A stretch of DNA of 64,000 bases from Neofusicoccum parvum. Its lineage: Eukaryota; Ascomycota; Dothideomycetes; Botryosphaeriales; Botryosphaeriaceae. Location of the stretch: NCBI GenBank assembly GCA_020912385.1, contig CP087213.1, positions 62,001 through 126,000 on the forward strand, given 5' to 3'. Below the pieces are notes generated by a model. The model was given only the letters and a program-made list of their open reading frames with translations. It had not been told where the DNA came from and did no database searches. The translations under genes and the position numbers were made by a program. Of the stretch, positions 1-11,834 are shown in pieces (within the stretch, counting starts at the first letter, position 1; each line of letters starts with the position of its first letter).

Positions 1-2824
1 GTAGAAGTCGGTGGCGGCGTCCCTGCTCCCGCCCGCCCTGCGCGCCACGTGCGCCAGCCGGGCCCTCCACTCGGCCGAGCGCGCGTTCGGGAACGGCAGC
101 CCGACCACCGCGACGCCGCGGCCCAGCCCGTCGGCGAAGTTGATGCCCTCGGACAGCGAGCCGCCGACCACGGCGAGCAGCAGCGCCCCGCGCCCGCCGC
201 CTGCCGCCACCGCCGCCCCGTACGCCGACAGCACCGAGTCGGCCGCCGCCGCGCCTGCGCCCTTGGCCTCGTGGAACACGGGCTTCGCGGCCGCGAGCGC
301 GTCGTACGTGCTCTTGGCCTGTTGTCCCGGCCCCGCGGCCCGGCGCCACACCTCGATGCACCGGTCCAGGTAGGCGTAGCTGGGGAAGAAGACGACCACG
401 CCGTCCGGGATGCTGGAGATGAACGATAGAATTGCGGAGCCGAGGTCTGTGATCGTTGCTTCGGTGTTGCGCTTTTCGAAGGTGAAGTCGAAGGGCGCGC
501 CGCTGGGGCCGGTCGTCACCGGCCAGGCGAGCAGGTTGGAGGGCGGGATCACGTGGCCGCAGGATACGGTCATGATGCGGGAGGGCGGGAGGTAGGAGAG
601 GAGATGTTGGGAGTAGTCGCTCATCTGCATGGTTGGTCAGTGGTGCTCGACGAAGTAGAAGCAGGCATGCTTACAGGAGACATGGTTCCGCCGGCAAGAA
701 TCACAGCACGGGCATCCTCCACGATTTCTCGGAAATGGTGAGTTGGGTCCAGGAGCATGTACTTCAGGCACAAGCCTAGATCCTCATCGTTCTTGGCGTA
801 GAAGAACCGGCCTTCTGCTGATGGGTTCAATAGAGCATAGAAGAAGCTCTGAATGTGCATCAAGACTGGCATTGATGACTTCGGCTCGGCCGGCCGGGCT
901 ATACCTCGTGGGTGTTGATCCTTGGCCTTCTCTTGCTCTTCCGTGTAGACGATGTAACCATCCACCTTCCGCGCCAACTTGCTCTCGTTTAGATACCGTA
1001 GCAGCTTGTACAGGTTGATCTGGTCAACACCCTTGCCGGCCATGAGATCGCCAGCCTGCACCACGCCTTCTGCCTCTTGGGCATGAGCAGCTGTGTCTTG
1101 GAGGTATCCGATTAGCGAATCAAGAAGCCGAACCGTCTGCGCCACGTAGACTCTATTCTTTCCCTTCAGCTTATTTCGGAACTTTTGCAAGTACGTGGTC
1201 AGCTGGCTGCGGGAACGCTGGAGCTGGGAAAGGGAGACGGAGACTGAGTAGATCCCGGTGATGGCGTCCATGAGGTTGTGCGCTTCGTCGATGATGACGA
1301 TGTGGTCTTTCATGCTGATGTCGAGTGCCTCGCGGGCGGTCTTTTGTAGTAGAAGCGGATATGGTAGTGTGACAATCTGAGAGTATGATTAGTTTTGGTA
1401 ACCTGTAGCTCTTGCGGATTACCGACCTCACTGGGCTTTACTGCTGCTCGAGAAGCATAGTACGGACATATGCCGAGCTTCTTACCAATGGCTCCCAGGT
1501 CTTCAATGTCACGTATCTCAGCCAGTGCATGATCCCTGAAGTCGTTGGCAACAGGCTCCGTCTCCTTGGTGGGCAGAAAAGGGCACTTGTGGTCTGCGGC
1601 GGTCCCAGGTTTTTGGATATCCAAGCATTTCTCGTTGATCAAGGCCGTGCTTCCGAGCTTCTGTACCTTTGGGTTGATGCAGAGGTTCTTCCTGGACCCG
1701 AGTGTGAGATGCTTGAAGGCTTCCGCGATGGCAGCGTCATCGCGCTCTACTGGCCGGCGCTTGTCCGGGGGATCTGCAGGTATGGCGGGTGGCATTTTGA
1801 CGCGCTTCAGCTCTCCGGAGAACTGACTTAATTGGGAGTGAGTCCTTGAGCAGTAGAAGACTTTGAGTTCATCCACGGCTTCAGCTTCCTCGTCCTTGTC
1901 GCTTTTCCCAATGGGCATTCCCAGCTTCTTCATCAAGGCCTGAGTTTCTGCAGAGAACCCGGAGTCAGGATCCGCTCTTGCTTTCCTCTTGACTTCTCCC
2001 CCGTCGTCGCTCTCATACTCATCCAGTAGGAAGCGGGCATCACCGTCGTCTTCGATGTCAGGATGAGTGGCGGTAGTTTTCTAAAGAAGTCAGCCTCACC
2101 ATCAGAAAAGACAGCATGAATGCGGTGCATGTACCTGTCTCTTGAACTGTGGTTCGCCCTTCTCATATCGTTCCTTCAGCTTCCGCTCCTTTGCTCTGAC
2201 CCGGGCAAGCCTCTCTTCCAAGTCGGCTCGTTTCTGGAGGGCAGCACGCCGCTTCTCTTCACGGGCGTGCTCCAGCATCCATTCGGGTTCATCGTCGTCT
2301 TCATTGTAATGTGAGTCTTGGTATAGAAGAGGGAATGGGTGTAGAATTACCAGCAATTTCAGTGGACAGGCCTTCCTCAAAGGTCCGGCGCTTGTGATCT
2401 CGCAGCCATGTCAAAGAGCCGCATATGAGACTCAACGACTTGCCCTGTAACATGAGTCAGTACGTTTGCGCACTCGGTAGGTCGCGAAAAGTGGGTTGTA
2501 GTATTGAAAATCTTGGAGCATGAGCGTGATGGAAGGGATCTTCATTAATTTTGTGCAGCGGGGAACGATCGACTTGGTGGAGAAAAATCGAGCGAGTCGT
2601 GCCGGAGATTCCTCACCGTTCCTGGCACTGTCAGGAAAATGCAAACAAACAGTGTGAGCGGCTCACTCACCTGTGGGCGACTCGAAAATGCCGACTTTGC
2701 TGTCCTCGATGCACTCATACAACGCGCTCATGAAATGCCGCTGGATGTCGTAGGGCTCGTATGGATGGTGGAAGTTGCGCTGCATTGTGGCCGGCAGGTT
2801 GGGGTGGGCCTCAATCGGCGCCAT
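1..2824 (-). CDS. CHL1: CHL1/DDX11-type Fe-S DEAH DNA helicase, 3' end cut by window edge
   Basis: XPD-family superfamily 2 helicase used in sister-chromatid cohesion and replication-fork processing in the nucleus. Exons that stay in frame: 2824-2671, 2621-2617, 2444-2351, 2316-2135, 2080-1427, 1376-675 and 624 to beyond base 1, about 805 residues so far. The N-terminus reads [15 protein letters not shown]. Walker A (SPTGTGKS) is assembled from exons 1, 2 and 3, where exon 2 is only 5 nt. Helicase motif Ia region reads [13 protein letters not shown], four Fe-S-type cysteines follow (CINP, CLDI, CPF, CPYY), the DEAH box is VIIDEAHNL, then GGTMSP and near the edge [10 protein letters not shown]. 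Start chosen as the ATG just before the conserved N-terminus. Identity is secure; splice sites were inferred by eye from consensus and phase. The final C-terminal part lies outside the window. Confidence 0.93.
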
Positions 2825-3109
2825 GTCAAGCGGCGGCAGGAGGGTGAGGATGGTGAGGATGGTGGCGAAGTCATCGGGCGGGCGTGCAGGGCGGAGGTGG
2901 AGGTGACGCCGGCAGAGGGACGCGTTTTGGCGCGTCGCGCTGTCACGCGCTCAATTCCGAGCTTCGCCCGACCGCAACCAGGTCAATGTAATGCATCACT
3001 CACTGCGGCTACGGGGCGCAGACGCGTGGCTCGTTGAGTAGATAGAAGAGATCAGATTGACTTCAAATCGACATGCTCATGACTCTGCTCGCTGGTGAGG
3101 TATCATCGC

Positions 3110-5098
3110 TTAAGCCAGACCCTCCACCTTCCAGACCTTGACCGTGGAATCACCCCCCGTAGACAGCACCTTGTCCTTTCCGCTGCCCACCCAGGCAACG
3201 CCGCTCACGCCGTCCTTGTGCGCGTTCAGCGACTTGATCCTCTTGCCAGGGTTCGCCAGACTCCAGACGAACACGTTCGTGTCCAGACTCCCGCTGGCGG
3301 CGTACTCCTCGCTGTCGTTCCACGCGATTGCCGTGATGCGCGCCGTGTGGGCCGACCAGCGGTCCGTCACGAGCTCCCAGCCGCCCGACTTCGCGTTGTA
3401 CACCTGGATCTTGCCGCCAGTGGTTCCCACCGCCAGGTAGGTGCCGCCGGGCGAGAAGGCCAGCGTGGAGATCACCGACGTCGAGCTGGTGAGCTCCACT
3501 CCCAGATCCGTCAGCGACGTGCCGGACAGCTTGTAGACGCGCACCACGTTGTCCTCCCCGCCCACCGCGACGAGATCTCCGTGGGCGCCAATCGATGTGG
3601 GCGGGTACGGCATGGGCCGAGAGCCGACCTCCTTGCCGTCCTTGAAGATGGAGACCGAGTACGGAGACGCGACCAGAACGAGATCGCCGCTCGTGGCAAC
3701 GCCCTTGGGCTGGTAGTGCAGTTCGGTCTTCGCCCCCGCAAAGGTCTTGGTGTTGGCCGAGATGGTGCGGAGAGAGTCGTCCCAGCCGACGCTGTACACC
3801 CGCGGCTCTCCCGACTCGGTCGACGCCGTGAAGCCCGCGACGTAGTTGCTGTGGCTCTCGCCGTCGATGTTGTCGGCCAGGCCAGTGCTGACATCCCACG
3901 CGCGCACCCGGCCGTCGTAGCTGCCGGTGTAGAAGGTGCTGTCGTAGATGCCGGCGGCGGTGATGTTCTTGGAGTGGCCGCGCACCACCTTGGTCGGCTT
4001 GTCGCTGCCCTCGGCGAGGTAGTTCAGGTTGCCGTCCAGGTCCACGCTGATGATGGTGCCGTCGCTGCGGCCCGCCGGCCAGGTGACTCCCACCTGCTGG
4101 TCTGCAATGCTGACGACGCCCTCCTCGCCCAGCCGCCACGTCTGCACCGCGGTGCCCGCCTCGACGTCCCATATCCTCACCGTCTGGTCGGCGCTCGCGG
4201 TGACAAAGCGCTTGGAGTCGCTCGACCACGACACGCCGTAGATGCTCCCCGTGTGCACGTCCTCGCCGATCTGCGTCTTTGCCTCGCCCGTCTTGCCGTC
4301 GTACAGCCAGATGCGCTTGTCGGCGCCCACGGTGGCCAGGTGCGTGCCGTCCGGGCTGAAGGCGGTGCCGAAGATGAAACGGTTGTGCTGGCCGCGCTGG
4401 CTGGTGTTGAACTTGAAGGGCGCGCCGTGGTAGAAGACCATGCTGGTGTCGTCGCTGCCGGTGGCGGCGCGCAGGGGCCTCTGCTGGCGGATGGAGACGC
4501 AGTTGATCTGGGACGAGTGGCCCGAGATCTCGCCCACGCTGTTGCCGCTGTCCCAGGTGATGCAGTGGCCGAAGCGCTCCTTGCCCTCGCCGACGGCAAT
4601 GATGCGCTGCGAGTCGCCGTCCCAGGCCAGGTCGTTGATGCGGCCGGCAATGATGTGGTAGTCGCCTGCACTCTCCGTCAGCGCCGCTGTGGTGAGCTCC
4701 AGGCCTCATGTACCCTTGGTGGCGCCCTCCCCAGCGCAGTCCCAGACCTTGACGGCGCCGGTCACATCGCCGCTGGCGACGTAGAAGCCCGAGGGGGAGA
4801 AGCGCGCGACGGTGGTCTGGGCGGTGTGGTCGGTGTACTGGCGGCTGACGGCCGGGTCGTCGATGGACCGCACGAAGACAGATTTGCCCGACTGGCGCGT
4901 GTGAGCTCAGGCGCGAGGGCGAGGGGTGCTGGGGGCGGTACGGCATAGGCAATGCGCTCTCCCTTGGAGTCGGAGGACAGCGGGGTGGCCTGGCCGCGGG
5001 TGGTGGTCGGGGCGGCGGCCCAGATGGCGGCTGCGGTGACGCGGATGAGCAGAAGCTGGCGCACAGCGCGGGGCGAGCTTACCGGAGGCGATCGACAT
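3110..5098 (-). CDS. AIP1: Actin-interacting protein 1 (WD40, AIP1)
   Basis: Two-propeller WD40 protein that works with cofilin to disassemble actin filaments in the cytoplasm. Exons by splice consensus: 5098-5083 (16 nt), 5030-4942, 4891-4714 and 4665-3110, giving 612 residues, the usual family length. The N-terminus (MSIASAAIWAAAPTTTRGQ) matches the family opening, followed by DPAVSRQYTDHT and many WD repeats such as VTASADQTVRIWD, YTGSYDGRVRAWD and the last blade STGGDSTVKVWKVEGLA. A long uninterrupted frame starts only at an internal ATG (4537); the conserved upstream blades show the true start is further out and split by three introns. Ends 286 bp downstream of the CHL1 start, same strand. 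Very confident on identity. Confidence 0.95.
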
Positions 5099-7171
5099 GA
5101 TTGGCAGGGCGTGAGGGTGGAGGGGAAGGAGGGAGTTGTTGTTGACGGGACGGGCAGCGGCGAGGGGCTGCCACTGCCTGCCTGGTCCCTGGTGCTGGTG
5201 GGGGTGGCCCGAGCGCCCATGACGCCAGAGCCCGCCCGCCGCCGCCGCTGCCAACCGCCCGCCACACCGTCTCTCCTCCTTTCTTGCCTCCTGTCTGCCG
5301 TCGTGCCGTTTCGAGGAACGCGTCCGGCGCCTGCTCAGGTGTCCCCGTTGGCTATCCGATCCTGAAGCCAATGCATGCCAGGCCATACCTCATTCGACAT
5401 TCGACGCAATGTTCACGCTCTCAGACTGTCTGGATTGTTCGGCATTTTCTGCAACTCGCCTTTTCTACTTACTACGTACTCTGGTCTCAGGGCAGAACAA
5501 GCCGACAATAGTTTAACGAAGCCGCTCGCGTGCTCTCTCTTACCCCATGCACATCGGATCTCTGGCGGTGACGGCTATCCGCGGGATTTTTGTTGATCAG
5601 CCACGATGATTCTATTTTTTGTTCATCCACGAGCCTTGATCACTGATCTTCCCTTGGTGGTTCCTGCTCCTCCCCTCCATCGAGCATCTGGCCCTGGGGC
5701 GGTGCCTCCTGACACTTAGGACCGTGCTGATTTGCAGGCTTTGGGGCCCCTTTACTCGAGCGTGGGCCGCCATCATACACTACCTGCGCATCTACTTGCT
5801 AGAGGCCGTGCTTCGCCTACTTGAATATTTTGTTTGTTACATTTCTATGTTATGTTGGTATATCTAGTCATGTCCGCTGCGGATATCGCCACCTCTATCC
5901 ACCCTGTCTTCCTAGCCAGCATTGGTAGGGGGTCCGAATAGTAGCACTTCTGCCACCCATTGATTGGTTTTACCTAGATCACCATGCCACGACTGAACTA
6001 CGTAGTTCCAGTGCATTGTAGAAGCAATGCTCTGCTTGCGCGCAATGCATCCCCCGGTTTCCTCTTCCCCACCGATCAGCTTAGCCCGAGTTCTGAGCAG
6101 CACTGGATGATTGACGAATGGTCCGACCATACAAGGGAATCATTCTTGCACTATAAATAAGCAGCTCTGCCCTATTCAGCACTCTCACCCATGTCACCAA
6201 CCCCGCTCTTTCATTCACCATGTCGTCCAACCTTTTCAGCAGTGAATCCCTGTCGACTTATCTGCGTCCAGTACATGCAGGCTGTCGCAAGACTCAGGCT
6301 GAGTCTCCCAGTCTTATGCGTGTCATGTGCTTTCTTTGGAGCTCCTGGACCAGTTGACATGGCGACGAGTCTTCACGGGGGCGGGTAAAAGGTCTTTGAA
6401 TCTCAGAATCAGTTCACATCATGCTTCGCGCTGACCTAGAATCTTGCTCCGGTTTGATCCGGCAACCCGCTCAAAGGGAAAAAAAAAACGAATGAAAGAA
6501 GGGACGAGGGGCAGAAAAAAAGTCACGCCACTACCCTCTACCGGGTCCTGCATGTCTCTCTGAAGCCGCACTTTGACTGGCCACAGCAAGAAGAAAAGCT
6601 CAAGATACGGTGTCGAGTGGAGGTGTTCTAGAGTACGATGTGAGTCCGAGGTCGACGGTCGCCCTAAGGCCCGGGCCATGTCAGCCCTACCCCACACGCA
6701 CAATATTGGTGACGCCATGTCGTTTTCGAATTTCCTCGCCGAGTCACGCCAACGATCACTGCCTCCGAGGACTGACGATCTGAGGCTTAAATACTAAGCT
6801 TGGTTCCGCAATATCCGAACAGACCAATCCAGGTAAACGGTCGTTGTGATCGTCAGGGGAAGGGGCCCGTGGCCTTGACCATCGCTGCAATTTTAGCGCA
6901 TGCAGGCCGAATGCAGACCGAAAGTCACTTCGGTTTAATGTTCCACACGTTTATTGATGTTCGTATGTGTGTGATATATCGTGTCGCCTCTCTCTGCCGT
7001 CGCTCATAAACACTGCTCTGACCTCCACCTATCTTCGGCACCACCTTCATTTCTCAGCCATCTGCCGGCTCTCATTCATTCCGTGCAGCACTGCTTATAG
7101 GCTTCTATTCTTGTCAAAATAATCAAGAACCTGCCGCACCGTTCATTCTTTCGTCCCATCATTCCGACATC
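5099..7171. other. Intergenic stretch, no convincing gene
   Basis: About 2.07 kb between AIP1 (minus) and the CAP gene (plus), so it holds both promoters. A TATA-like CTATAAATAAG lies near 6151 and a 45-codon frame with a good start context (CACCATG) begins at 6220, but nothing in it is recognisable. A purine-rich run with A(10) lies near 6478-6526. No RNA gene or repeat recognised. Confidence 0.5.
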
Positions 7172-7999
7172 ATGCGCTCATTCGCTCTGATCGTGGCCTC
7201 GCTGGCCGTCCAGACTCTGGCCTCTCCCTTCGTTAAGCGGTAAGCCAGGCATAACAAGATAAGGCGGACGGTGTGCATACTGATTTTGATCCTCGCAGCC
7301 AACCCGCATGCTCCGCGCCCGGAGGTTCCTATGCTATCGCCCAACCGACGGATCCCAATGCCAAGATGTGGCTCGCACTGCACAATGCCCACCGTGCCAA
7401 CCACACCGACACCTGCGCAATGCTCTGGGACCCCGAGCTCGCACAAATTGCGCAGCAGTCTGCCCAGAGGTGCCAGTTTGCACACGACATCCACGGGTCC
7501 GTCCAATAACACACTCCCCACAGTCTGACTCAGCATGCTAACATTCAGCGCAGAGACTACGGACAGAACATTGCCGAGGGCTATAGCAGTGGTCCCCAGG
7601 GCATCATTTCAGCTGCTGCACAGGCAACGGGAATGTGGTACAATGAGATCGAGCACTTCAGCTCTTACTGGGGCGCGTCCGATGTGCCCATGACCGAGCC
7701 CAGCGTTCTCCACTTCACCCAGATGGTTTGGAAGGAGACATATGCTGTTGGATGCGCCATTGCAGAGTGCGGCAGCATGCTGATGTCCTTCTGCAACTAC
7801 CGCTCCGCAGGTAAGCTCATTGGACGGACCCAAGTGTGGAGTTGTCGCTCACGCTTTCTTAGGAAACTTCGCTGGCAACTATGCGCCCAATGTCGCCCAG
7901 GTCGTCCCGAACCCTCTGCCTCCGATCTGCTCCGAGACCGGATCTTTTGGAGGTGGCTGCATGGCCGACCCCCAGATTGAGCAGAGTTACGTCTTCTAG
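7172..7999 (+). CDS. Secreted CAP/SCP/PR-1-like protein
   Basis: Secreted cysteine-rich CAP-superfamily protein; fungal relatives bind sterols or fatty acids and some act at host or competitor interfaces. Exons 7172-7239, 7299-7496, 7554-7810 and 7863-7999 give about 219 residues. Signal peptide MRSFALIVASLAVQTLAS is followed by PFVKR, a possible Kex2 site spanning intron 1. CAP hallmarks in order: LHNAHRANHTDTCAMLWDPE, CQFAHD, YGQNIAEGY, HFTQMVWKETYAVGCAIAEC (CAP1) and MSFCNYRSAGNFAGNYAPNV (CAP2). Splice choice at 7497 (GTCCGT) with acceptor at 7553 restores HGDYGQN. No linked partner; the function is inferred from the fold only. Confidence 0.92.
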
Positions 8000-9416
8000 G
8001 GCGATCCAGCGCCTTCATATACTGTTCAGAGCATGTATTAAGGATTTTAATTGTGTACACGAGTTGATAATGAGATTTTGGACGGCTTTTCCGTAATAAA
8101 TTAGTTGCTTCTTCAATATTTTAGCACGCAGAAGTTGACGCAAGTATCCGCACCAATCAACAATGTCTAAGCATGAAATTGTGACCTACCGCTTGATAAC
8201 CGAGCTGGCCTACCAGTAGCGCCCGCCACTCACGTCGATCTCCGCCGGCTCTTCCAATCAGGCTTGACATGGAGTTCTGGCTAATCCGTACTGAGAGCCG
8301 AAATTATCACCCAGGCCCCGCAAACTCCGCTCTAGCGTGTCAATAGAGCATGCGGCTTATCGCACCAGAGCCCTCTGGAAAGGCGGTACCAAATACACCG
8401 CATGAGGTATCCAAGTATGTTTTTGGTCTGCCCGCATGGATGTCTTCAAGTACCGAACGTAGTGACAAAGCCAGGATGCTTACTGCGAAACAAGTTCATG
8501 GCGCGCTCGCGTCGATCAGCCGTGTGAAATTACGCAACAGGGTGCACAATCCTCATTGGCCATTCGGACACGGATCTTGTGTTTCGTGAGAAGGATTGTG
8601 GCAACTTGCGGGCCGCAAATCAGGTACCTGCCGATGACGGGGTGGACAAGGGGCGGGGGATTACAACTAGCGCCAATCGCAGCTGCGATCCCGGGTCTTG
8701 TTGCATCATCTTGCAAATCATGGCTGCGCGCTTCTATCCATCACAGTCAATAGGACGACGCCCAGGCTGCTGAACTACGCTTGCGGGAAAGGTATCTTGT
8801 GGTACGCTAGCTAATACGCCGCTCGGTTGCTGTATGGTCAGCTTCACACACCGACAAGTGCGGCCACCTGAAGTTTTCCCTACGGACTAAGAATTCGCAA
8901 GAATTTACTTACCCTTCCACCTCATCGCCCATATCTGCCATCAATTATGCGCGGCTGATTCACCTTGACGCTATCGAGAACACTCCCATGGAGTATTAAG
9001 GTTCTGACGTACATACTCGGTAAGCTACTAGTGGAAGTCCAGTGTTTGCGGCACGATCTTCCCGTCTCCGCCCTAGCCAGCTTAACCCGTTTTGGAATAC
9101 GGGAGTGCGCACTATGGAACTAGACCAGTCCCAAGTTCTTGCTGAAGTCGTTATGTACAGCGGCCAGAACACCTGAAATGTCATTCTGAACGACGCCATT
9201 GCCGCCTGCCGCTACACTGCGGCAACCTTCCCAGCCTTTAACATCCCTTTCATATCCCTTCCAATCTCTCCTCTCGCGTACGAAGAAACGATAGCTCTAA
9301 AGGAACACTGCACGCACTCGTGCGATGTTGATCCTGCTACGACTCACCATTATCGTCTCTATTTGACCGCTCTAGATCTCGTAACCGCCTAGACAACCCT
9401 ACCGCTACCGTTCATA
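8000..9416. other. Intergenic stretch, nothing recognised
   Basis: About 1.4 kb between the CAP gene and the seven-TM gene, both plus strand. Only short open frames without signal, domain or splice support are present. It must contain the CAP terminator and the promoter of the next gene. Confidence 0.5.
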
Positions 9417-10539
9417 ATGATCGCCGACAACGGTAGAAACATTGTTGCGGTCGTCACTATCCTGATTCTCCCAGCACTCGCAAGCTTCAGCCTCCGCTGT
9501 TACGTTCGCCTGACACGAAAATGCTGGGGAACAGATGACATCTTCGCGGGGATATCCATCGTACGTATACATTGTACGCACTCAGACGAGTTCCTGACCT
9601 CCGAGAAAACAGCCTTTCTTTGTAGCCCTCTGCAGCGCGTGTCTTGCCTGTGCCATCCACGGTATCGGCTCCAAAGATGCACACATCACGGGCGGCATGG
9701 CGGAGCGCACAAGCGCACTCCTCTCCTTCTTTATATTCCAACTCGTATGGGCGGGCACAACCATCTTCGTCAAACTGAGCATTGCCGCGCAGCAGATGCG
9801 TGTGGCGGAGACAACGCAACCAGGCATCGTGTGGCTGCTGCGTGTTGTCATGGCCACGTACTGCACCGCCGTCGTCGCCGCCCTGGTGTACGTGATTGCG
9901 CAGTGCCACCCCCTGGCATACACCTGGGACAAGACCATCCCCGGCGGCCAGTGCCACAACCCGCTCATCGTGCAGCGCATCAGCACCGGCGTCTTGGCGC
10001 TGAACATCGCGACGGACTGGATGTGCGCGCTCCTGCCCATCCCGCTGCTGTGGAACGTGCAGATCAGCACGAACGCGAAGGCCGCGGCGGCGGCGCTGCT
10101 CGGGCTCGGAGTCTTCGCCAGTGTCTGCGCCATCGTGCGGCTCAAGCTGGTGTCCGGCCTGACCGCAACCGACGATTACTTCTTCCACCTCGGGCCCATC
10201 GTTGTCTGGGCTTTCACTGAGGCCGGGGTGGGCATGATCGCCGCGAATGTATCCACCTTACGCCCTCTCTTCCGCGTCCTCGCCAACGGAAGCTCGGCCA
10301 TGCGCCGCACCGGGGATGGGCCCAGCTGGCGGTCTCGTGGCGGGATGGGGCGCATGTCGCGGGCAGGTGCTATTGAGCTGTGTGACAGCAAGAATGGGTA
10401 TGGAGAGACAGTTGTCGAGGTGGGCAGCCAGAACAGCATCGCAGATGATTCGAGCGGGGTGGACATGCTGGGCAAGCGCGCCACTTTGAAAGGCATTCGA
10501 GTTAGGCACGACGTTGAGCTTGAAAGATCTACCGCCTAA
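9417..10539 (+). CDS. Seven-TM fungal rhodopsin/PTH11-like membrane protein
   Basis: Integral plasma-membrane protein of the fungal rhodopsin-domain family, GPCR-like proteins often expanded in plant-associated ascomycetes. Two exons, 9417-9564 and 9626-10539 (donor GTATAC, acceptor TTTGTAG), give 353 residues. The splice joins SIV to PLCSACLACAIHGIGSKDAH, restoring the TM2 region. Seven hydrophobic segments are visible, with the family signature YVIAQCHPLAYTWD followed by a Cys (GQCHN) and DWMCALLPIPLLWNVQ, then LGVFASVCAIVRL and LGPIVVWAFTEAGVGMIAA. No CFEM domain precedes the TM core, so it is not a classical Pth11 architecture. The C-terminal tail of about 100 residues is Ser/Gly/Arg-rich and presumably cytosolic. 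Ligand unknown. Confidence 0.88.
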
Positions 10540-11834
10540 GTAGCATCCGAAGGTATGCGGAATTAATGAAAGGTCGTCGAGTGTACAACTGAATGCCTGC
10601 GCGTATAGTCTTCTGATGACTGGAGCTTCAGCTGGCCCACTTGAAAAGCTACAATCCCCAATATGCCACGCATCTCACCTACATGCTCGTGTCTTCTCTG
10701 TTCTTCGAACTAGTATTTTTTGGCAACATCATTGCCCCCCTTCAGCTCCAGCTACTGCTTTTAACCTCACCATCATAGTTGAACCCCTCCGACCGGCGCC
10801 TAACATGCCGTCGTCACCGTAGCGGTATACTTTGCCCACTGATCTAGTTCCCCCACAACTCCCAGCACGAAAACGTATACTGCCACAACTGCGCCGACAA
10901 TCGCAACACCCAGAATTACAGTTAATGCATAATGAAGCCTTTCCAGAGGGTCTCCATTCTGTAAGTGGATCTCGGTTCCGGTAAAGGAAATCCGTGCGGC
11001 GCAGCTTCCACCCTGGCATGGAGGCGCTTACTCCTTTCAAGACTTAAGACCCTGGCGGCTATCACGGCTCTTGGCGTTTGTGGAACATATATATGAGACC
11101 GCCACTCAATGATGCGGTCCATGACGAAGTCAACTTTCCGACTTGAGTCTCGAGCAGCGCGAGGCGGCGCCACAGACCAGTTGACGAGAATCTCTCTCAC
11201 TATCGACATCGGATACCCATCGGAAAAACTGCCACAACCGCCGGTACTATAGCTGGCGCAGGGCTGCTATGCTCGAGTGCGCTATCGGTCGCGGCGTTGC
11301 CGGTTGGCGCCGGCCTTGGATCAATCGGCGTCGTCTGCATATCTCGCTGCCGACATCACTGCGCAGGAAGCCAAGGTTGGCGCGCAAATAAGCACGCAGG
11401 CAGGCAAGCAAGCAAAGCGGATCGGCACGTACCGGTGCCGGTTGGGTCCAAATCATTGTGGTCTGCTACGGCTTATGTGGCGGAGTTTTCCGCGTTTGAA
11501 GAGGCACCAGGCACGCAGGCCCCTGGGGCTGGGTTCGAGGTGGATTGTTACGTGCATGCGGGGGCCGAGAGACTCGATTGGCAGGAGCTGCAGTGGGGGC
11601 TGAAAAGGCAGCCAACCATCGCCTCTGCTGCGGCCCAGCTGGTCCGTATCTCCGCGCGCTCAGGTCGCTGCAGCGTCTCAGCCCCATCGCATAATCCAAA
11701 TAACAGATTGCTGGCGGCTCCGAGGGATGATCCTCGATGTGTTCTCTTAAAATGCTTTTCTGCTGTTCTGTGCGGCGTCTGCTTCGCTTCCCCACCACTT
11801 CGCCACCCGTGAACTAAGCACGTCGGGCAACACT
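10540..11834. other. Intergenic stretch, nothing recognised
   Basis: About 1.3 kb between two plus-strand genes. It includes short low-complexity tracts such as CAGGCAAGCAAGCAAAG near 11399 but no coding, RNA or mobile-element signature that I can support. Confidence 0.5.

Noticed and set aside
3095..4948. A 617-codon open frame antisense to AIP1 and a 600-codon frame in another phase
   Set aside because: Low-complexity Arg/Ala/Gly/His-rich translations produced by GC-rich codon bias opposite a clearly conserved WD40 gene.
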